This document shows positions 46,950-60,100 of a stretch of DNA of 64,000 nucleotides, one piece after another. Location of the stretch: positions 7,068,001-7,132,000 of the forward strand of contig JBANDB010000004.1 in assembly GCA_037576215.1 (NCBI GenBank), in the 5' to 3' direction. This DNA is from Armillaria gallica. Its lineage: Eukaryota; Basidiomycota; Agaricomycetes; Agaricales; Physalacriaceae. A program made the translations under genes and the position numbers. The notes beneath the pieces were generated by a model. That model searched no databases. It was not told the origin of the DNA and saw only the letters and a program-made list of their open reading frames with translations. How positions within the stretch are numbered: position 1 is the first letter of the stretch; every line of letters begins with the position of its first letter.

Positions 46950-49900
46950 GTGGTTATAACCACAAAGTGATTAGGCTACACAGTGGTTATTAGCCAGTAC
47001 TAAAAATAGGGCCTGAAATCAGTATTACTGGGGAAATTTTGCATTTTTGGACCTGGAAAATTCACTAAATGGTGCTTATATTGTTACCTGGAAATCTCGC
47101 TGCATCTAGGTCTGCTTATGTCATGCTCCCAGGACACTGCCACGACTGAAATGGTCTGGTCTGGCTCTAGCATGGGTGGCACTGCAATTTCCGCCCTCCC
47201 ACTCATCGTTTGGGCCCACAAAAAATTTGTTGGGCTCAGAAAATATATTTGTTTGTATTTTTTATGTCTTCCTGCATGTGCGCCAGTGATTCTAGCTGGA
47301 TGTATCGGGGCAAGCCAGGATGTACTTACCGTGGGAGTATATCATTCCAAATCCAGTAGCTAGCCAAATTTTGAACGCCTACACTGAAATTTAACATATT
47401 TTTGCTTGTAATTGGCTCCTCTGGCGGTAGCATAATTATACCATAGATATATTCAGATCATTGCAACTCCATCAACCTTTGTGAATCTCGAATTTAGAGA
47501 GAGAAACACCATTTTGACAATTTTCGGACTTTGCCAGCACATGGAGAGTTGGACCGAAGCCAAATTCACGGAAAGAATGGCTTCAGTATAGGCCGACAAC
47601 ACCTTATGAAGCGTAAGGAAGTATCTAGAAGTGTTTATAAAGGGTACCTTTAAATCTGATTCAAGTACTGTAGCTTACAGTGTAATCAATGTGCCATAAA
47701 ACCCATATTCAATTAAAATCATATTAAAGTCAGTAGACGAACTTGATCAAGAACTACTAATGAATGCACGTTAGGTGCATTCAAAACTCGTACATTCAAT
47801 AGACTCATGTATTCATCGATCGGGATGGATCGGCAGGGTGGATGGAGCCTTATAGTATATAGCATTTAATATATAACTATTGTTTCGCTGTTTGAGATGA
47901 CATAGTGATGTCTGAGGGGGATAGAAGACTGAAAAAAGCCTGAAAATCGAAGAAATTACCATTAAATAGCAATTATCTCCAACCTACTGTATTCCAGTAC
48001 TCTAAATTGTACATTTATCTATAATATATATCTATATCTGAATATCCCGAAGCTTTGTGGGCCCTCGGAGGGAGTGATTTGAACAGCACATGAATCCCGA
48101 GTATTCATTCCGCACATTCGATTGCCACGGTCCGACCAGCCAAGCATTGATCAAGTGGCTGTGCTGCTTCTCTCGTGGTCTTTTACCACTACGTCGAAGA
48201 CGACGACGGCTCATCCACTGGCTCAACAGCCCTCTCGTGGGCCTCAAACGGTATGTGACTATTATTTCTGTGCTTACTTTACTTCTTAGGTACTTCTTAG
48301 CTATCCGGCGGCTTCAAGAGCCACGGATAGTGATGATTCCACCCCCCACTCCCGCATGCAAGCCCTACAGGAAGGCTGCATCATGCGTAGTCCCCTGTAA
48401 CTACCTAGACATACCCCCGCCATCTACAACGACGACGCCTACCCCAATACCACCCGCCACGTCCCACAATGCCAGGCTCGATTTCGTCCCGACCATCTAG
48501 CACCCCCAGGATCCACATCACTGGCAATCGCTGTCGACCACGAAATTCGTACACCCTAATGACTTTGAATACTCTGGAAGATCTCATATCGGCTGTAATC
48601 TGCACGTAGGAGGGTGTAACACCCGTGAACCAACAACAGTGGCAATGACGATGTACTGGACGACGACAACGATGACAGGAGGGATGGATGGGTTTCTATA
48701 ACGATGCAAGGCTATGCTGGAGGGTAGGACTGGGGTATGAGAGACGGCCGAGGATGCATGAGAGCAGGGAAGGGCCAGAAAGGTCAAGCGGGATGGCGGG
48801 AGGATGATCGGGGTACTGACGGGCAACTAGGATGACGGTAGATGCGCCTTTCGGGACATCGAAGGATGACCAGATGATGCTACCAATGCGCCACGAATCA
48901 CAGCTATGGGACCTCCTGAACGCCCGCCGCTGCCTGCACCATCCCCGCCAAACATCGGGCTGCCACTGCCCACCCGACTCGCCTACACACCTCATACTCG
49001 TGCATCTCCCATTCTTTGAGTGGGAGAACATGATTATTTGGTTTGTGTTTACTCCCGACGCAGCCCTCGCCGCCTGCCCACCCAACATCCCGACACCCGA
49101 TGATGGGCCTCAGACTTCCGTGACAACGGCAACACCAACTCGGAATGAGCTTGGTTAATTAACGTAGTGGCACGGCAATCAAGGCGATCGTGTGTGCGAG
49201 TGGTTCGGGGCACCTCCGTGCAGTAGAACAATTCCTCTATACGCAAGAATACACTGCGACTTTAAGTCTGCGAAGTAGTACTGCTTGGTAGTCGAGTACT
49301 AAATGCTATGGCTTCAAGCTGGTAGGGATCTCTCGAAATGAGAGGGAACGAAAACGGGTATGACGTGAATACCATGAATCCGTATGAGAAAACGTGCTGC
49401 GAGACTAGAAAATGTCGCTCGACGTTAATCGGAGCGAGGTGAATGATGGAGAATAGACTAAAAGGTCGGCAATAGTCTATGGGCGAGCGAGGCGATGAGA
49501 AAACGGCGGGGGGACGGCGAGTGGCGAAATAAACGTGGAACGAGGTGCTGAGGGTGGGCTGGTGAGAGAAAACGTGGAACTACGAAAACTGGTGGCGATA
49601 CTGGTCCTATACGATGCGAGGGTGCTGAGTCGATGTTGAAACTTGTCTGGTACTGAAACGATCCTATCCTATGTCAAACTAACCTTCAAGTCCACTCGGG
49701 GGACTGATACTATACAAAAACTGGCGGGAACTGATCCTAAGTCTGCTCTGAGACTACCCAAGTGGGCGACGATAACGATGGCGAAAGTGAAACTGTAAAA
49801 ACTCCAATGGTGCGAAAGTGAAACGATGACGGCCTATAAAAGATAACGGGGGTGAGGTATAGCGCGGTGATCACGTATTGGCACGGTATGAGCGTGCACC

Positions 49901-51673
49901 AATAGTGTTTAAGAGCGAAGAGCGCGTAGCGAGGGACTCTTCACAGTTAAAACCGTGAGATAACTCTGGTGAGCTCAAGAGTCGACGTGCAATCGAGAAT
50001 ATGCTGGTACAAACGATATATTGCCGTAGAACGGTGAATAAACATTGTTTACTGGCGATAGACTAGAGCAAGACAATAATTGACATAGTCTGGGGTCAAC
50101 TGGAGATGAACTGCCCTTGAACTACGTTTTCTAACTAGTTTTTATACTACAAGTACGAATTTATAAATAGAGTAGATATGCAAGACTTAGTAAGGCCGTA
50201 AAGCCTGGGCTTTGTAAAAATCGTAGGTAACATATGGTCCTTGGTCTTCTAAAGTAACAGCAACTCGTCGACGTTGCCGCGTATGGATGCGAACCGTATG
50301 GTTTTGTTTGAGCGATGCACGGATCGTTAGGTGCTGTTTAGCTGCGGATTACTGAGCGATAGTCGTCGTGCTGAGGAGTACGCGTGGGGCAACGTTTTCT
50401 TGAAGCCTTGGTGAAGTAACAGCCTTAGTAAACACGGTCTGTAGTTGCCATAGCTGGGAAGGTACTCGCTTCAATCACGTCATTTTCATTAAATGATCAA
50501 TGAGCGCGTCAACTAGGTGCTTCTGAGTGATGCGTCAATTCTGTATTGGGCTGATTGTCGATTGAAGGTGCCTGGCCGTGATGAGGTACGGCAATTATGA
50601 TGTGTGGCAAGATTGGATGGATAACAAAGCGCGTGAGGAGTGGTTGCTGTAGGATAAAAGTGGTATCACTGTGTGTGCAATCTTTGGTTTGCTGAAAGGC
50701 TGTTGAAGGGACAGTAGTGTTAATTAGCAGACAAAATCCGCGAATTCTGAGCATACAGAGCCTGGAGGCTCATCACTGACTTTTTTGGCGCGTAGCACAT
50801 ACTACAGTGGCTCCAGTCGCTCAACGGTCTCACCATCCCCGTCTTCGAGCCTGGGGAATTGACTGGTGAATACCGTTTCTCACCCCCAACCCCACAATCG
50901 TTGTCGAACGCCCGTCAACCCCAACACGCCGCCTTTCTCACCTAGCACCGGCGGACCTTCCCCCCTTTCCTTTCCGGGACCTTATATACTGATGTCGGGG
51001 TTGCCAGCACTGTGAACGATGCCATGCTTGCGGCCACCAAGACTGTTAACGCCCCGCAATGGCCAGTAACATTACAGGTCCTTTTTTTTTACTATTATTT
51101 TGAGACCGTTTTGTACCTATATATAAATTAAATGTCTAAATATATGTGGTCCTTTGGTATAGTTGCTTTAGCTTCATCGTATCAGTTGTCTGGTCCTTAG
51201 TTCGAACACTAAGGGTAGTATTTATTTTATTCCAACGATTTCTGTCCATTATCAAAAATCCTGATTCCTGACGTTATCCTGACCTGCTGTCTCGCATCCA
51301 ATGATTACGAGGGGCATGGTGTCGGGGTCAACGTGGGTGATTGTTCAGTATATATTTTGGGCATTATAAAATGTTTTTGTCACCGGAACCATTGAGCACA
51401 GGCTTGGGAATTTGAGCAATATGGTCATGACCCTCCATAGACCACCTTACTGAAATGGGATGTGGCAGTGGCTGACTAAGCCCAACTGCTCCGAATTTTT
51501 TGGTGGTTGATGAGAAATGTTTTGAGAGCAAATTGCCTGGCATTTATTAATTGCATTGGTACTGAATTACTGGCTTTGCAAGCTAGGTGGCTTAATATGG
51601 TGAGTTCAGGCTTATTTTTTACCCTGTGGTTATTAACCACTGAGGAGCCTAATTGTAATGTGGTTATAACCAC
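46950..51673. mobile_element. 4.7 kb DNA transposon with palindromic termini
   Basis: Both ends begin with GTGGTTATAACCAC, itself a perfect palindrome. They continue as inverted repeats for about 60 bp (GATTAGGCT-C-CAGTGGTTA-TA and an AAAAATA block). The element sits within pol of element 2, between the end of the gag region and the protease. No transposase frame is visible. Long stretches (47000-48050, 49150-51470) show nothing recognisable, and 48050-49160 is GC-richer with short unsupported frames. A target duplication could not be defined by eye. Confidence 0.75.
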
Positions 51674-51798
51674 TCCATTTAGCCTAGGTCTACAGCAAAG
51701 GGTCGGGGCAGGGGAACAAGTGCATAGCCCCCCCCCCCCCCCCTGACGAAGCAGCTCTACGGAGTCCCAGCCTCGCTGGGAGTTTCGAGGGAATAGCT
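51674..51798. other. C-homopolymer junction in element 2
   Basis: Immediately after the palindromic transposon the element 2 sequence resumes. It includes a run of about 15 C at 51729-51743, which may be slippage-prone. Confidence 0.4.
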
Positions 51799-54700
51799 AT
51801 GACGAAACCTCCTCTGGTAAAAGAGAACACCGTACGGCTACCAAAGTCTAAATCCATTATACACCAAGGGGCTTTGGCGACAGCCAAGGATGCCAGGAAG
51901 ATCAAGGATGAACTGGAGTCGAGTAAGGGCCCCCGACTAGTTGCCAATGCCTGTCATGACGAAGGGCGACTCGACGAAGGGGGAACACTGAATGAAACGA
52001 GGATCCCGTCCATCACAGTGATGGGCTCAAAGGAACCAGGTGAAGGCGACCGCTACTCAACGGTGAGAAGCGAAGGCAACTGTTGTTCAGTGGTGTCAGC
52101 CCAACCTGTTGCCCCTTTGCGGGGTGACACCTTCGCAGAACACACCTCCTGTTCCATGACCGATCAGAAAGCTGCAGGACAGGAAGCTGCTAGTGCCCAG
52201 GCAGTGAAAAGGGGCATCAGGTAGCTACCCTTGAAGAAGTACCTGACGATGAGGACATTACCAGTTTCATGATGAACAAGAATGCTAAATTAACACCCCC
52301 TATAGAAATAGAATCTGTGGTGACCTCACCAATGGTAGTCGAGCCCGTACGGGTCGACGTGAAGGTTAAAGAGGCCCCACAACTCTTGCGCACCTATACC
52401 AGCGGAGAGACCTATAATGAGTGGCTTAAACCATTCGGAGCTGAGTGGACTCTACGCGGAGTAGTAGAAGCGCATACGGAGTCGGAGGCGAAGGCAATCC
52501 TAAAGAATTGAATTCACAAAGCATGCACAGAGGAAGTAGTCAACTCAATGATCAAAGCAATGAGGGGGATGGAGCGAATTGACGCACTCTGGTGGCTTGA
52601 AGAGCTACGACAACCAAAGCGGTATATCAGCACACTAAGTGGGAAAGGGAAGGACCTGGTTATCCCCATCGAAATCGGAACACCAGGAACCCTTGCCAAA
52701 ATCTCCACAGCTGTGTTGGTAGACAGCAGATGCACCAGCAGCACCATCAATCAAAAATTCGTCAAACAGTACAACATCCCAACTTGAGCAACTGCCGCAC
52801 CAATCCCAGTCTATAATGCCGATGGAACCAAGAATCAAGGAGGATCAATTACCAAATATGCCAAGATCAGTCTGAAAATCGGAGATCATTCAGAACAAAT
52901 AGATCTAGCCGTAACAGATCTTGGTGATAAACAGATCTCCCTTGGCCACGATTGGTTAACCCAGCATAATCCGATCATCAATTGGAAGACAGGAGGATTA
53001 ACGTTTGCATGGTGCGAGTGCCGCAAGAACCCATTCATACTACCCGATGCAGATCCCGATGACAAGTGGGACGAAGAGCTGGAAGAGGGAGATACCATCC
53101 TCGCAATAGATTTCATGCATGCCATTCTCATATGCACTCATCACGCCAATGACTTAGCTGCTGTGGCCAACGCAGACAAAGAGACCAAGACATTTGAAGA
53201 AATGGTCCCAGAGTGGTGTTGGGATTTCAACAATTTGTTTGCCAAAGACAACTTCGATGAACTTCCTGAACCAAAGACATGGGACCACGCCATCGAACTT
53301 ACTCCAAATGCAAGCACCAATCTTGATTGCAAGGTCTATCCTCTTAATCAGAACAAACAAGCAGAACTCGACAAGTTCTTGGACGAAAACCTCTCGAGTG
53401 GACGAATATGACCCTCCAAGTCACCCATGGCTTCACCTTTCTTCTTTGTCAAGAAAAAGGATGGCAAGCTATGACCAGTACAAGATTATCGCAAGCTTAA
53501 CGAGATAATGATCAAGAATCGATACCCGCTTCCACTCATCTCGGAGCTAATGGATAAACTGCGAGACGCCAAGTACTTCTCCAAGCTTGACATCAGATGG
53601 GGATACAACAACGTTCGTATCAAGAGCGGTGACGAGTGGAAGGCAGCATTCAGAACTAACCAAGGGTTGTTCAAACCCATGGTTATGTTCTTCGGGCTCA
53701 CCAACTCACCCACCACCTTCCAGTGGATGATGAATGACATCTTCGAAAACCTCATTGCATCAGGAGCCATCACCATCTATCTCGACGATATCCTAATCAT
53801 ATCCAAGACCAAGGAAGAGCATCGTCGCATCACATGCGAAGTACTAAGACTCCTCTGAAACAACAAGCTATTCCTTAAAGCGGAGAAATGTGAGTTCAAA
53901 ACCTTGGAAATAGAGTACCTTGGAGTCATCATCAGTGAAGGAAGCATCCGGATGGACCCAGTCAAGATTGCAGGAATAGCGGAGTGGCCTGTGCCAGCCA
54001 AGAAAGTACAACTCCAGTCATTCTTAGGCTTTACCAATTTCTACAGACATTTCATCAAAGGGTACAGCAAGGTCGTCAAACCGATGACCCAGCTGACAGG
54101 AAACGATCCATGGAAATGGGGGAAAGCGCAACAGGACACGTTTGAGGAGTTGAAAAGATTGCTGGCTGAAGAAGTGGTACTGGCAATACCCACAGAAGGA
54201 GGAAAGTTCCGTGTAGAGGTGGATGCAAGTGAAGGAGCGATAGGTGCGGTACTGTCACAGGAACAGGATGGAAAATGGTGCCCAGTCGCGTTTCTATCCA
54301 AGTCCCTCACAGTTACGGAGCACAATTACGAAATTTACGACAAAGAACTGCTGGCAATCATGCTAGCCCTGGACAAGTGGAGGCACTACCTAATGGGTGC
54401 GGCTCAGGACTTCGAGATATGGACAGATCACCAAAATCTACAGTATTTCTGAAAGCCCCAAAAGCTCAACTGACGCCAAGCGTGTTGGGTAACTGAGCTT
54501 GCTGAATACCATTTCTCGCTGCACCACAAACCAGGACCAGCAAACAAGAAGGCTGACCTACTAAGCCGATGAGCAGACCACAAGCAAGGAAAGGAGGACA
54601 ACGATGAGGTTATAGTCTCAAACCTGAGCACTTCCGGGCACTAGTCATGCCCACGATCGAGGAAATCCATACCAAGATTAAGCAAGCCACGCTCGACCAC

Positions 54701-56275
54701 CACCGATGGGACAAGAATGTCTCCGCATCTCTCAATCATGATTGAGGGATGAAGCTAGATAATGGGTTAATCTATTACGATTCCTGTATCTATATTCCCC
54801 AAGACCAAGTGTTACAAGGAGAAATCATCACGGTATTTCATGACCACATCATGGCGGGACACCCTGGCATTGAAAAGACTAAAGAACTCGTCTTACGAGA
54901 ATATTGGTGGCCAAGGATGAAGAAGGACATAGAAACTTACGTCTGCGCTTGCGAAACGTGTCAACGAACCAAGTCGAGCATGCAAGCAAAAGCAGCACCC
55001 CTTCATCCCAACACCATACCCTCCCGACCATAGACTCATATCTCCATAGACATGGTCACTGGTTTACCAAAGTGCAACGGTTTTGACGTGATCTTAATGA
55101 TTGTTGACCGATTCTCTAAGGAAATCATACCGATAGCATGTACCATGGAGCTGTCATCGGAAGGGTGGGCCAAGATCCTACATGATGAAGTGTATGCCAA
55201 CCATGGAATGCCCCAGGTCGTCATCTCCGACCTAGGCACCGTGTTCATATCCAAGTTCATGAAAGACCTTTATGACTTGCTTCAAATTAAGGCAAACGTA
55301 TCCACCACCTATCACCCACAGACTGATAGACAGACTGAACGAGTTAATCAGGAGGTTGAAAAATACCTCCAGATCTTCGTCAATCACCTCCAGAATGACT
55401 GGGTTGAATGGCTCTCTGTTGCGGCCTTTGCTCATAACAACCGCACCCATTCCGCTACGGGCAAAAGTCCCTTCGAGGTTAACTACGGCTACAATGCTGA
55501 CATCCTCCCTGGTGCAAAACACCAAGCACCCTTCAGAACACTGGCCTCAACCACATTCATTTCACAAATGCAGAAAATCCATGCTGAAGCAAAGCAAGCA
55601 CTCGAGAAAGCCACTGACCAGATGAAAGCCCAATACGACAAAAAGAAACGACCTGCAATCGAATACCAAGTAGGAGACAAAGTCTGGCTCGACACAACCA
55701 ACCTCAGTCTCCCACATCCCAAGAAGAAACTCGCAGACAAACGAATGGGCCCATTCCCCATCATCTCAAAAATTGGAGCATCAGCATATAAATTAAAACT
55801 CCTGACAAACTGGCATATCCATCCAGTATTCAACAAATCACTCCTGAAGCCTTACACGCCACCTGCATTCCCTAACCAAGAACAGCCACCTCTGCCACTG
55901 CCCAATCTTATTGACGGTGAAGAGCACTACGAAATCGAGCAAGTACTCGACAGTAGAGACCAAAAGGTCAGAGGAAAAGCTGGGGAACCATGGCACTGGG
56001 TCACAGACTACTTCATCAAATGGAAAGGATATAGACCAGAATCAAACAGCTGGGTAAAAGAAACAGACATGGACACTGAAGAACTCATCAATGAGTACCT
56101 CACAGAAAAATTGAATCGCACCAAGCATGACACAGGAGATTGGCAATCCTATATGGACCCATTCTCTGGGCGCCAAGTTTGGTACAACCAACAGCTAGAT
56201 TGGGATTGGTTTGGTGGTCACGACGATCCTTTGACAGACACGAAATCGCTGTTTGAACCAACCGAAATCCCTTGA
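51799..56275 (+). pseudogene. Pol of element 2 with ten nonsense transitions
   Basis: The protease region reads AVLVDSRCTSSTINQKF (about 52710). The catalytic D-S-G is D-S-R here, a GGA to AGA change. Reverse transcriptase follows (53400-53900, [24 protein letters not shown]). RNase H (54200-54560) has FRVEVDASEGAIGAVLSQ. Integrase (54780-55600) has the HHCC finger (HDHIMAGHPG, CACETCQ), IDMVTGLP, VVISDLGTVF (L for the usual R) and YHPQTDRQTERVNQ. A chromodomain lies near 55990-56100 (YFIKWKGYRPESNSW). In-frame stops lie at 52509, 52785, 53409, 53472, 53856, 54450, 54471, 54570, 54743 and 55031, plus frameshifts near 52190 and 54615. The integrase and chromodomain part (55052-56275, 407 codons) is still open. 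Confidence 0.9.
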
Positions 56276-56473
56276 TGACATGAAAAAGTTTACCAGACTT
56301 ACCTCTTCCACATCCACCTAAACAGAAATTCCTCCTCTTCGTTCAGCCCCTTGCATATAGGGACCAAAGAAAAGAGGATTGCAGACTGATAGACTGTGGC
56401 CCTAACTTTGGGTCCAGCATTGTGAGAAAGTAATGATGGGATTGAAGCTAACAGCAGTTGGGACACCTGCCTT

Positions 56474-56486
56474 AACAGGGGGGTAA
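56474..56486 (+). promoter_or_regulatory. Polypurine tract of element 2
   Basis: ACAGGGGGGGTAA lies directly before the 3' LTR, the normal primer for plus-strand DNA synthesis. Confidence 0.75.
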
Positions 56487-56910
56487 TGTTACGATCTATT
56501 CATTTTCTTTACCTAAGCGCCTCTTATCTTATCTTATCTTCAGCGCTTACCCTTATCTTATCTTTAGATCCACGACTTCATGGAAGTCTTCATAAATCTT
56601 CACATTGACACATCGTCAGACTCGCTCAACATGTATTATTCTTGGTTACTGTGTATTTGGCTTATTCACTTTCTAACACAGTACCCTCACCTTAGTACCT
56701 ATTACAGACCCTCACTTTGGTATATAAGTAGTGTACTCAAAGCTGTATATTCCCTAGCTTTGAGCTAAAGTTTATTCATACCGAAACACATTCCTTCTCG
56801 CTAAGCGCTATTAAGTTAGTCTTGAGCGCCAATCATCACAGGACTAGTCGGTGACTGTATGAACACGATACAGCTGACTATTTACCTTTGATTGGAGTTT
56901 GGGTCTGACA
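56487..56910 (+). repeat. 3' LTR of element 2
   Basis: 424 bp, partner of 43625-44048. Most differences between the two are C/T or G/A. Confidence 0.93.
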
Positions 56911-56979
56911 GTATTGGTCCCAAGGTCATCCAGCATCATGCCGACTTGAACCTTCTACACTCTTCTCACAGCTTCCCAC

Positions 56980-57169
56980 AATATCTCCAACAAGATAATT
57001 CATAGCAAAAACATGTACCAAAACACCAAGGTAAAGATTAGAAAGGAAGTAGATAGTATTTTACCAGGTTTTTATAATACAGTTTTTATGCTCAAAAAAA
57101 TCTATATAAATACATGCCAGTGTTTACCTGCCATCTTTCAGGCATACCCACCAACAAGCCCCAGTAGTG
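56980..57169. repeat. Right inverted arm of the split DNA element
   Basis: Complement of 42946-43120 plus 43472-43490. It ends CCAGTAGTG (inverted CACTACTGG). Together with the left arm it shows that a DNA element with roughly 190-bp arms was in place before LTR element 2 and the MITE inserted. Confidence 0.75.
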
Positions 57170-58786
57170 ACTGTAGCTCCATGTATGGAAGCAATAAAGG
57201 TAAGAAATAAAAGAGGATTGATTGTGTTGTTTATAATCAACATTTGAATGGTGGAAAGAGTGGTCAGTTCCTTAGGTTAGAGTTGGAGGTGTTAGACATG
57301 TCTAAAATTCTTAGTGATGTCTGGGTCAGGCCAAGGAGATGCTGAAAGGAAGGAAGTTAGTTTATGATTTATCTAAATGTATGTGGAATAAAATAAAATA
57401 AAAATTTAGTTTATATTTTATAATAATAAAAGCCCAGCTCGATGACTTATATATATGACTAAGCAGTCATGGGGCTCGATGAATGACAGGTCACATGATG
57501 TGACAAAGAGCTTCACCTACATGTGACTATAGTCACAGTCACAATGTTATTTGCTGTTTCAATGAGATCTAGAGGTGGCACAGTTCAGCTAATTGGTCGA
57601 CAAGTGTCAGACCCATGGTACAAGTTTACCAATCAAAATGCCCTTTCAGGCACAAGTCAAAATTCTGAGCCCTGCACCGCATGTATGAGTGCGGGGAGGG
57701 AAACATTATGGTACAAGATAAAGTAAACTAAAAAAGTCTGTAAGTCCAAATTGGTACTGAGATTGTCTGTATTGTCCGTGAAGTCCATGACAATGATGTC
57801 GTCAATATATAATGTTAAGTCCATAATGTTCAGGGTAGGTACAAAATGAAATCAGTGCTCTGTCGGGAGCACGGTGAGTTAACACAACATTTTCTATACA
57901 AATTGAAAGAGATACGCACCTGGTGGTTCAGCAAGAGCGACAGGTGCTTGAGCTGAGACCGCCAGGTACTTATAGTCCAAGGGAAAGAAAGACACAGGGA
58001 GGAAAACTGGATGCCCGTTTAGTCCCGTGAATCCTCGAGTGGTGGCATGCACTCACTGGTGAGACAGCCAAGACTCCTGGGGGGAGGCTGAGACCACACA
58101 TCCTGAATGTGGAAATACACGCGTTGGAGTGGCCGATGCTGCGAACGAGCATGAGGAAGGTAGAGGACTTGAAAAAACAAGTAGCTCTCACCAATTAGAC
58201 TTGTGTAAATCAACCTTTAAACCCGATTTATTTGCTTTAATTGCTATTTATCATGGACCTGTCACATTATATCTCTTATTATCTGACCAATCTTAAATTA
58301 TATTATTATCAACTTGATCTGTTATTGAATTTAAAACATATTTTATGCAAGTCTAATTGCCATAAGCACATATTAGTCACGGGCTTTTGCTGTCAGGACA
58401 AAGAAGTTGAAGCAAGTTCAAAGTTGAGGAATACTGGAAAATAATAATGATTGCAAATGTCATTCTGGTTACACATCACAGTAACAGTGGACATCCCCAC
58501 AAGTTCCACAGAAGAAATCAGCTGCACAATGTCTGAAATGTGTGAGCACAAAACAGCTATGCAGAGGAATAAGAAAACATAAAGATAGAATAAAATCAAG
58601 CCAACTGAGAAGAGAAGAGAAAAGATGAAGATCTACAGTATAAATGCTAATATTTAAGCACGGTCACAGATGCATGCATCTTAGTCACAACTGATATTCT
58701 TTCTATATATGTATTAATATAGCAAAATCAATGTGTCTGAGGTCCTACTACCATGTATAGCAACAACAAATATACACACACACCAG
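57170..58786. other. Unassigned part of element 1
   Basis: AT-rich sequence inside LTR element 1, between the inverted arm and the first ORF. Only short open frames are present and none shows a motif. It may be an untranslated leader or further unrecognised insertions. A short stretch at 42800-42845 (plus strand) resembles the antisense of 58800-58840, which suggests an internal inverted duplication. Confidence 0.4.
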
Positions 58787-59521
58787 CTATACATATAACC
58801 AGAGCATACCAGTCTTGTATTCCATACTGGCTGTTACCCAGTCATGATACTGCATTAACTGAGCCAAGAAATTCTCTGTTTCCAAACAGAGATGAACCCC
58901 AAAGATTTCGAGTTGGCCATATGTAACCCACTTGGTGACATTGTTATGAATCCCCCATATTGGTAATGGAAGATTAGGAATTCCGTTAACTTCCAAGGAA
59001 GACTGTGCTTTAGCTCGCATTTTCCTCAGCATACTCATAAACTTACTGTAGCGTTGCTGGTCTAATGCGAAAACTACATCACCAGTGAATGTATCTGTCA
59101 GATGAATCTTCAACAGTACTGTTTCCATCAATTCTAAAACCGGCTTAAGATAGCTGTACTGATTCTTATCCAAGAAACGGAGCTTCTTGAACTTGATTGG
59201 AAAGGTCGCTTTGAGGATATCTAATGCTTCGCTGACTCGATTGTGAGCGTCTGAATCCTTGTCGTCTGCAAGGGCATGCCATGGTACTGTTCCTAACCAA
59301 ATGATTTCAAAGTCTCGGTCCTGAGTCTTGTTAACCTGTGATGCCTCGACTGGTTCTTCAAGTTGAATGTCATCCAGCTCAAACAATTCCTCATCTGCCT
59401 GAATCATGCGATGCTCCTTCAAGTCCAAGGTGCTATCATTCTCACCAGTACCAGGTATAGTGTTCTGTGAAAAACGAGCCGAAATGGCTACGTTAGAAAT
59501 GCTTTCGTTCTTAGCTGTCAT
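58787..59521 (-). CDS. First ORF of element 1, function unknown
   Basis: A 244-codon frame starts 111 bp inside the 5' LTR of the minus-strand element, so it would be the first product of the element RNA. It is hydrophilic with an acidic N-terminal third (DEELFELDDIQLEEPVE) and a helical C-terminal part (QQRYSKFMSMLRKMRAKAQS). There is no knuckle, protease or membrane segment, and I do not recognise a domain. It could be the N-terminal part of gag, separated from the rest by the nested insertions, or a separate accessory protein. The sequence GGTATGC near its end could be a splice donor. Confidence 0.5.
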   Translation of the reverse strand: MTAKNESISNVAISARFSQNTIPGTGENDSTLDLKEHRMIQADEELFELDDIQLEEPVEASQVNKTQDRDFEIIWLGTVPWHALADDKDSDAHNRVSEALDILKATFPIKFKKLRFLDKNQYSYLKPVLELMETVLLKIHLTDTFTGDVVFALDQQRYSKFMSMLRKMRAKAQSSLEVNGIPNLPLPIWGIHNNVTKWVTYGQLEIFGVHLCLETENFLAQLMQYHDWVTASMEYKTGMLWLYV

Positions 59522-59632
59522 GACTGAGTGTCATTATGAGCGAGAATGAATGAAATTTAGTGTCGAAATAGCTAGCACTACTGTGTTCATTGTATGCTAT
59601 CCTTCACTAGGCCAAGCCAATGTGTCCACCAA

Positions 59633-60100
59633 TGTTATGTCCAAGCGTAGATTCTAAAGAAAGTAGATTAGTTCTTCGGAAGTAGTAATAGAATTACCTT
59701 CTTAAGGTCAACGCATTGAGAAGATGAGAGCGAGTTCCTAAGAACTTTAGAGAGTAAGCTGAGGTTCAACTATAACCTCGGAAGGATTGCATGTTAGTAG
59801 AAAGCCGATTAACCTAATGAGGTTCGGCGTCCGCTTAAGATCACTCGATATAATGATGCGTAAAGCAGAAGTAGATTAAAAAAGCTATACTAGTACAAGA
59901 GGAGTCTATTATATACTCCTTCGTTAATTGCTAGAAGATTCCGTTGACTCCCAGCATGTTGAAGCTGAAGTCATTATGAGTACAAGAGACTGCGGTGTAG
60001 GCGCGCGCAGTTATCGTCAAAAGGTCAACATAGGTAAAAGGTAAGTAAGGCGAGAGGGAAAGGGAAGGCCTAAAGGGGATGACGAGGCATTACCATAACA
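59633..60100 (-). repeat. 5' LTR of element 1
   Basis: 468 bp, partner of 34446-34913. On the plus strand its left side touches CCAATGTGTCCACCAA, the complement of a primer-binding-site-like sequence starting TTGGTGG. Confidence 0.93.

Larger units (their letters stand above)
43620..56915 (+). mobile_element. Ty3/gypsy chromovirus-type LTR retrotransposon 2, 13.3 kb
   Basis: Two 424-bp LTRs (43625-44048, 56487-56910) start TGTTAC and end CTGACA, flanked by GTATT (43620-43624, 56911-56915). A polypurine tract (ACAGGGGGGGTAA) precedes the 3' LTR. Order on the plus strand: gag, zinc knuckle, [4.7 kb DNA transposon], protease, reverse transcriptase, RNase H, integrase, chromodomain. It is inserted in the opposite direction inside element 1. 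The LTRs differ at about eleven positions by eye, almost all transitions. Coding regions carry many stops, so it is inactive. Confidence 0.94.

Noticed and set aside
42946..57169. A definite CACTA transposon
   Set aside because: The ends read CACTG and CACTA, but no 2-3 bp target duplication or transposase was found, so only inverted arms are claimed.
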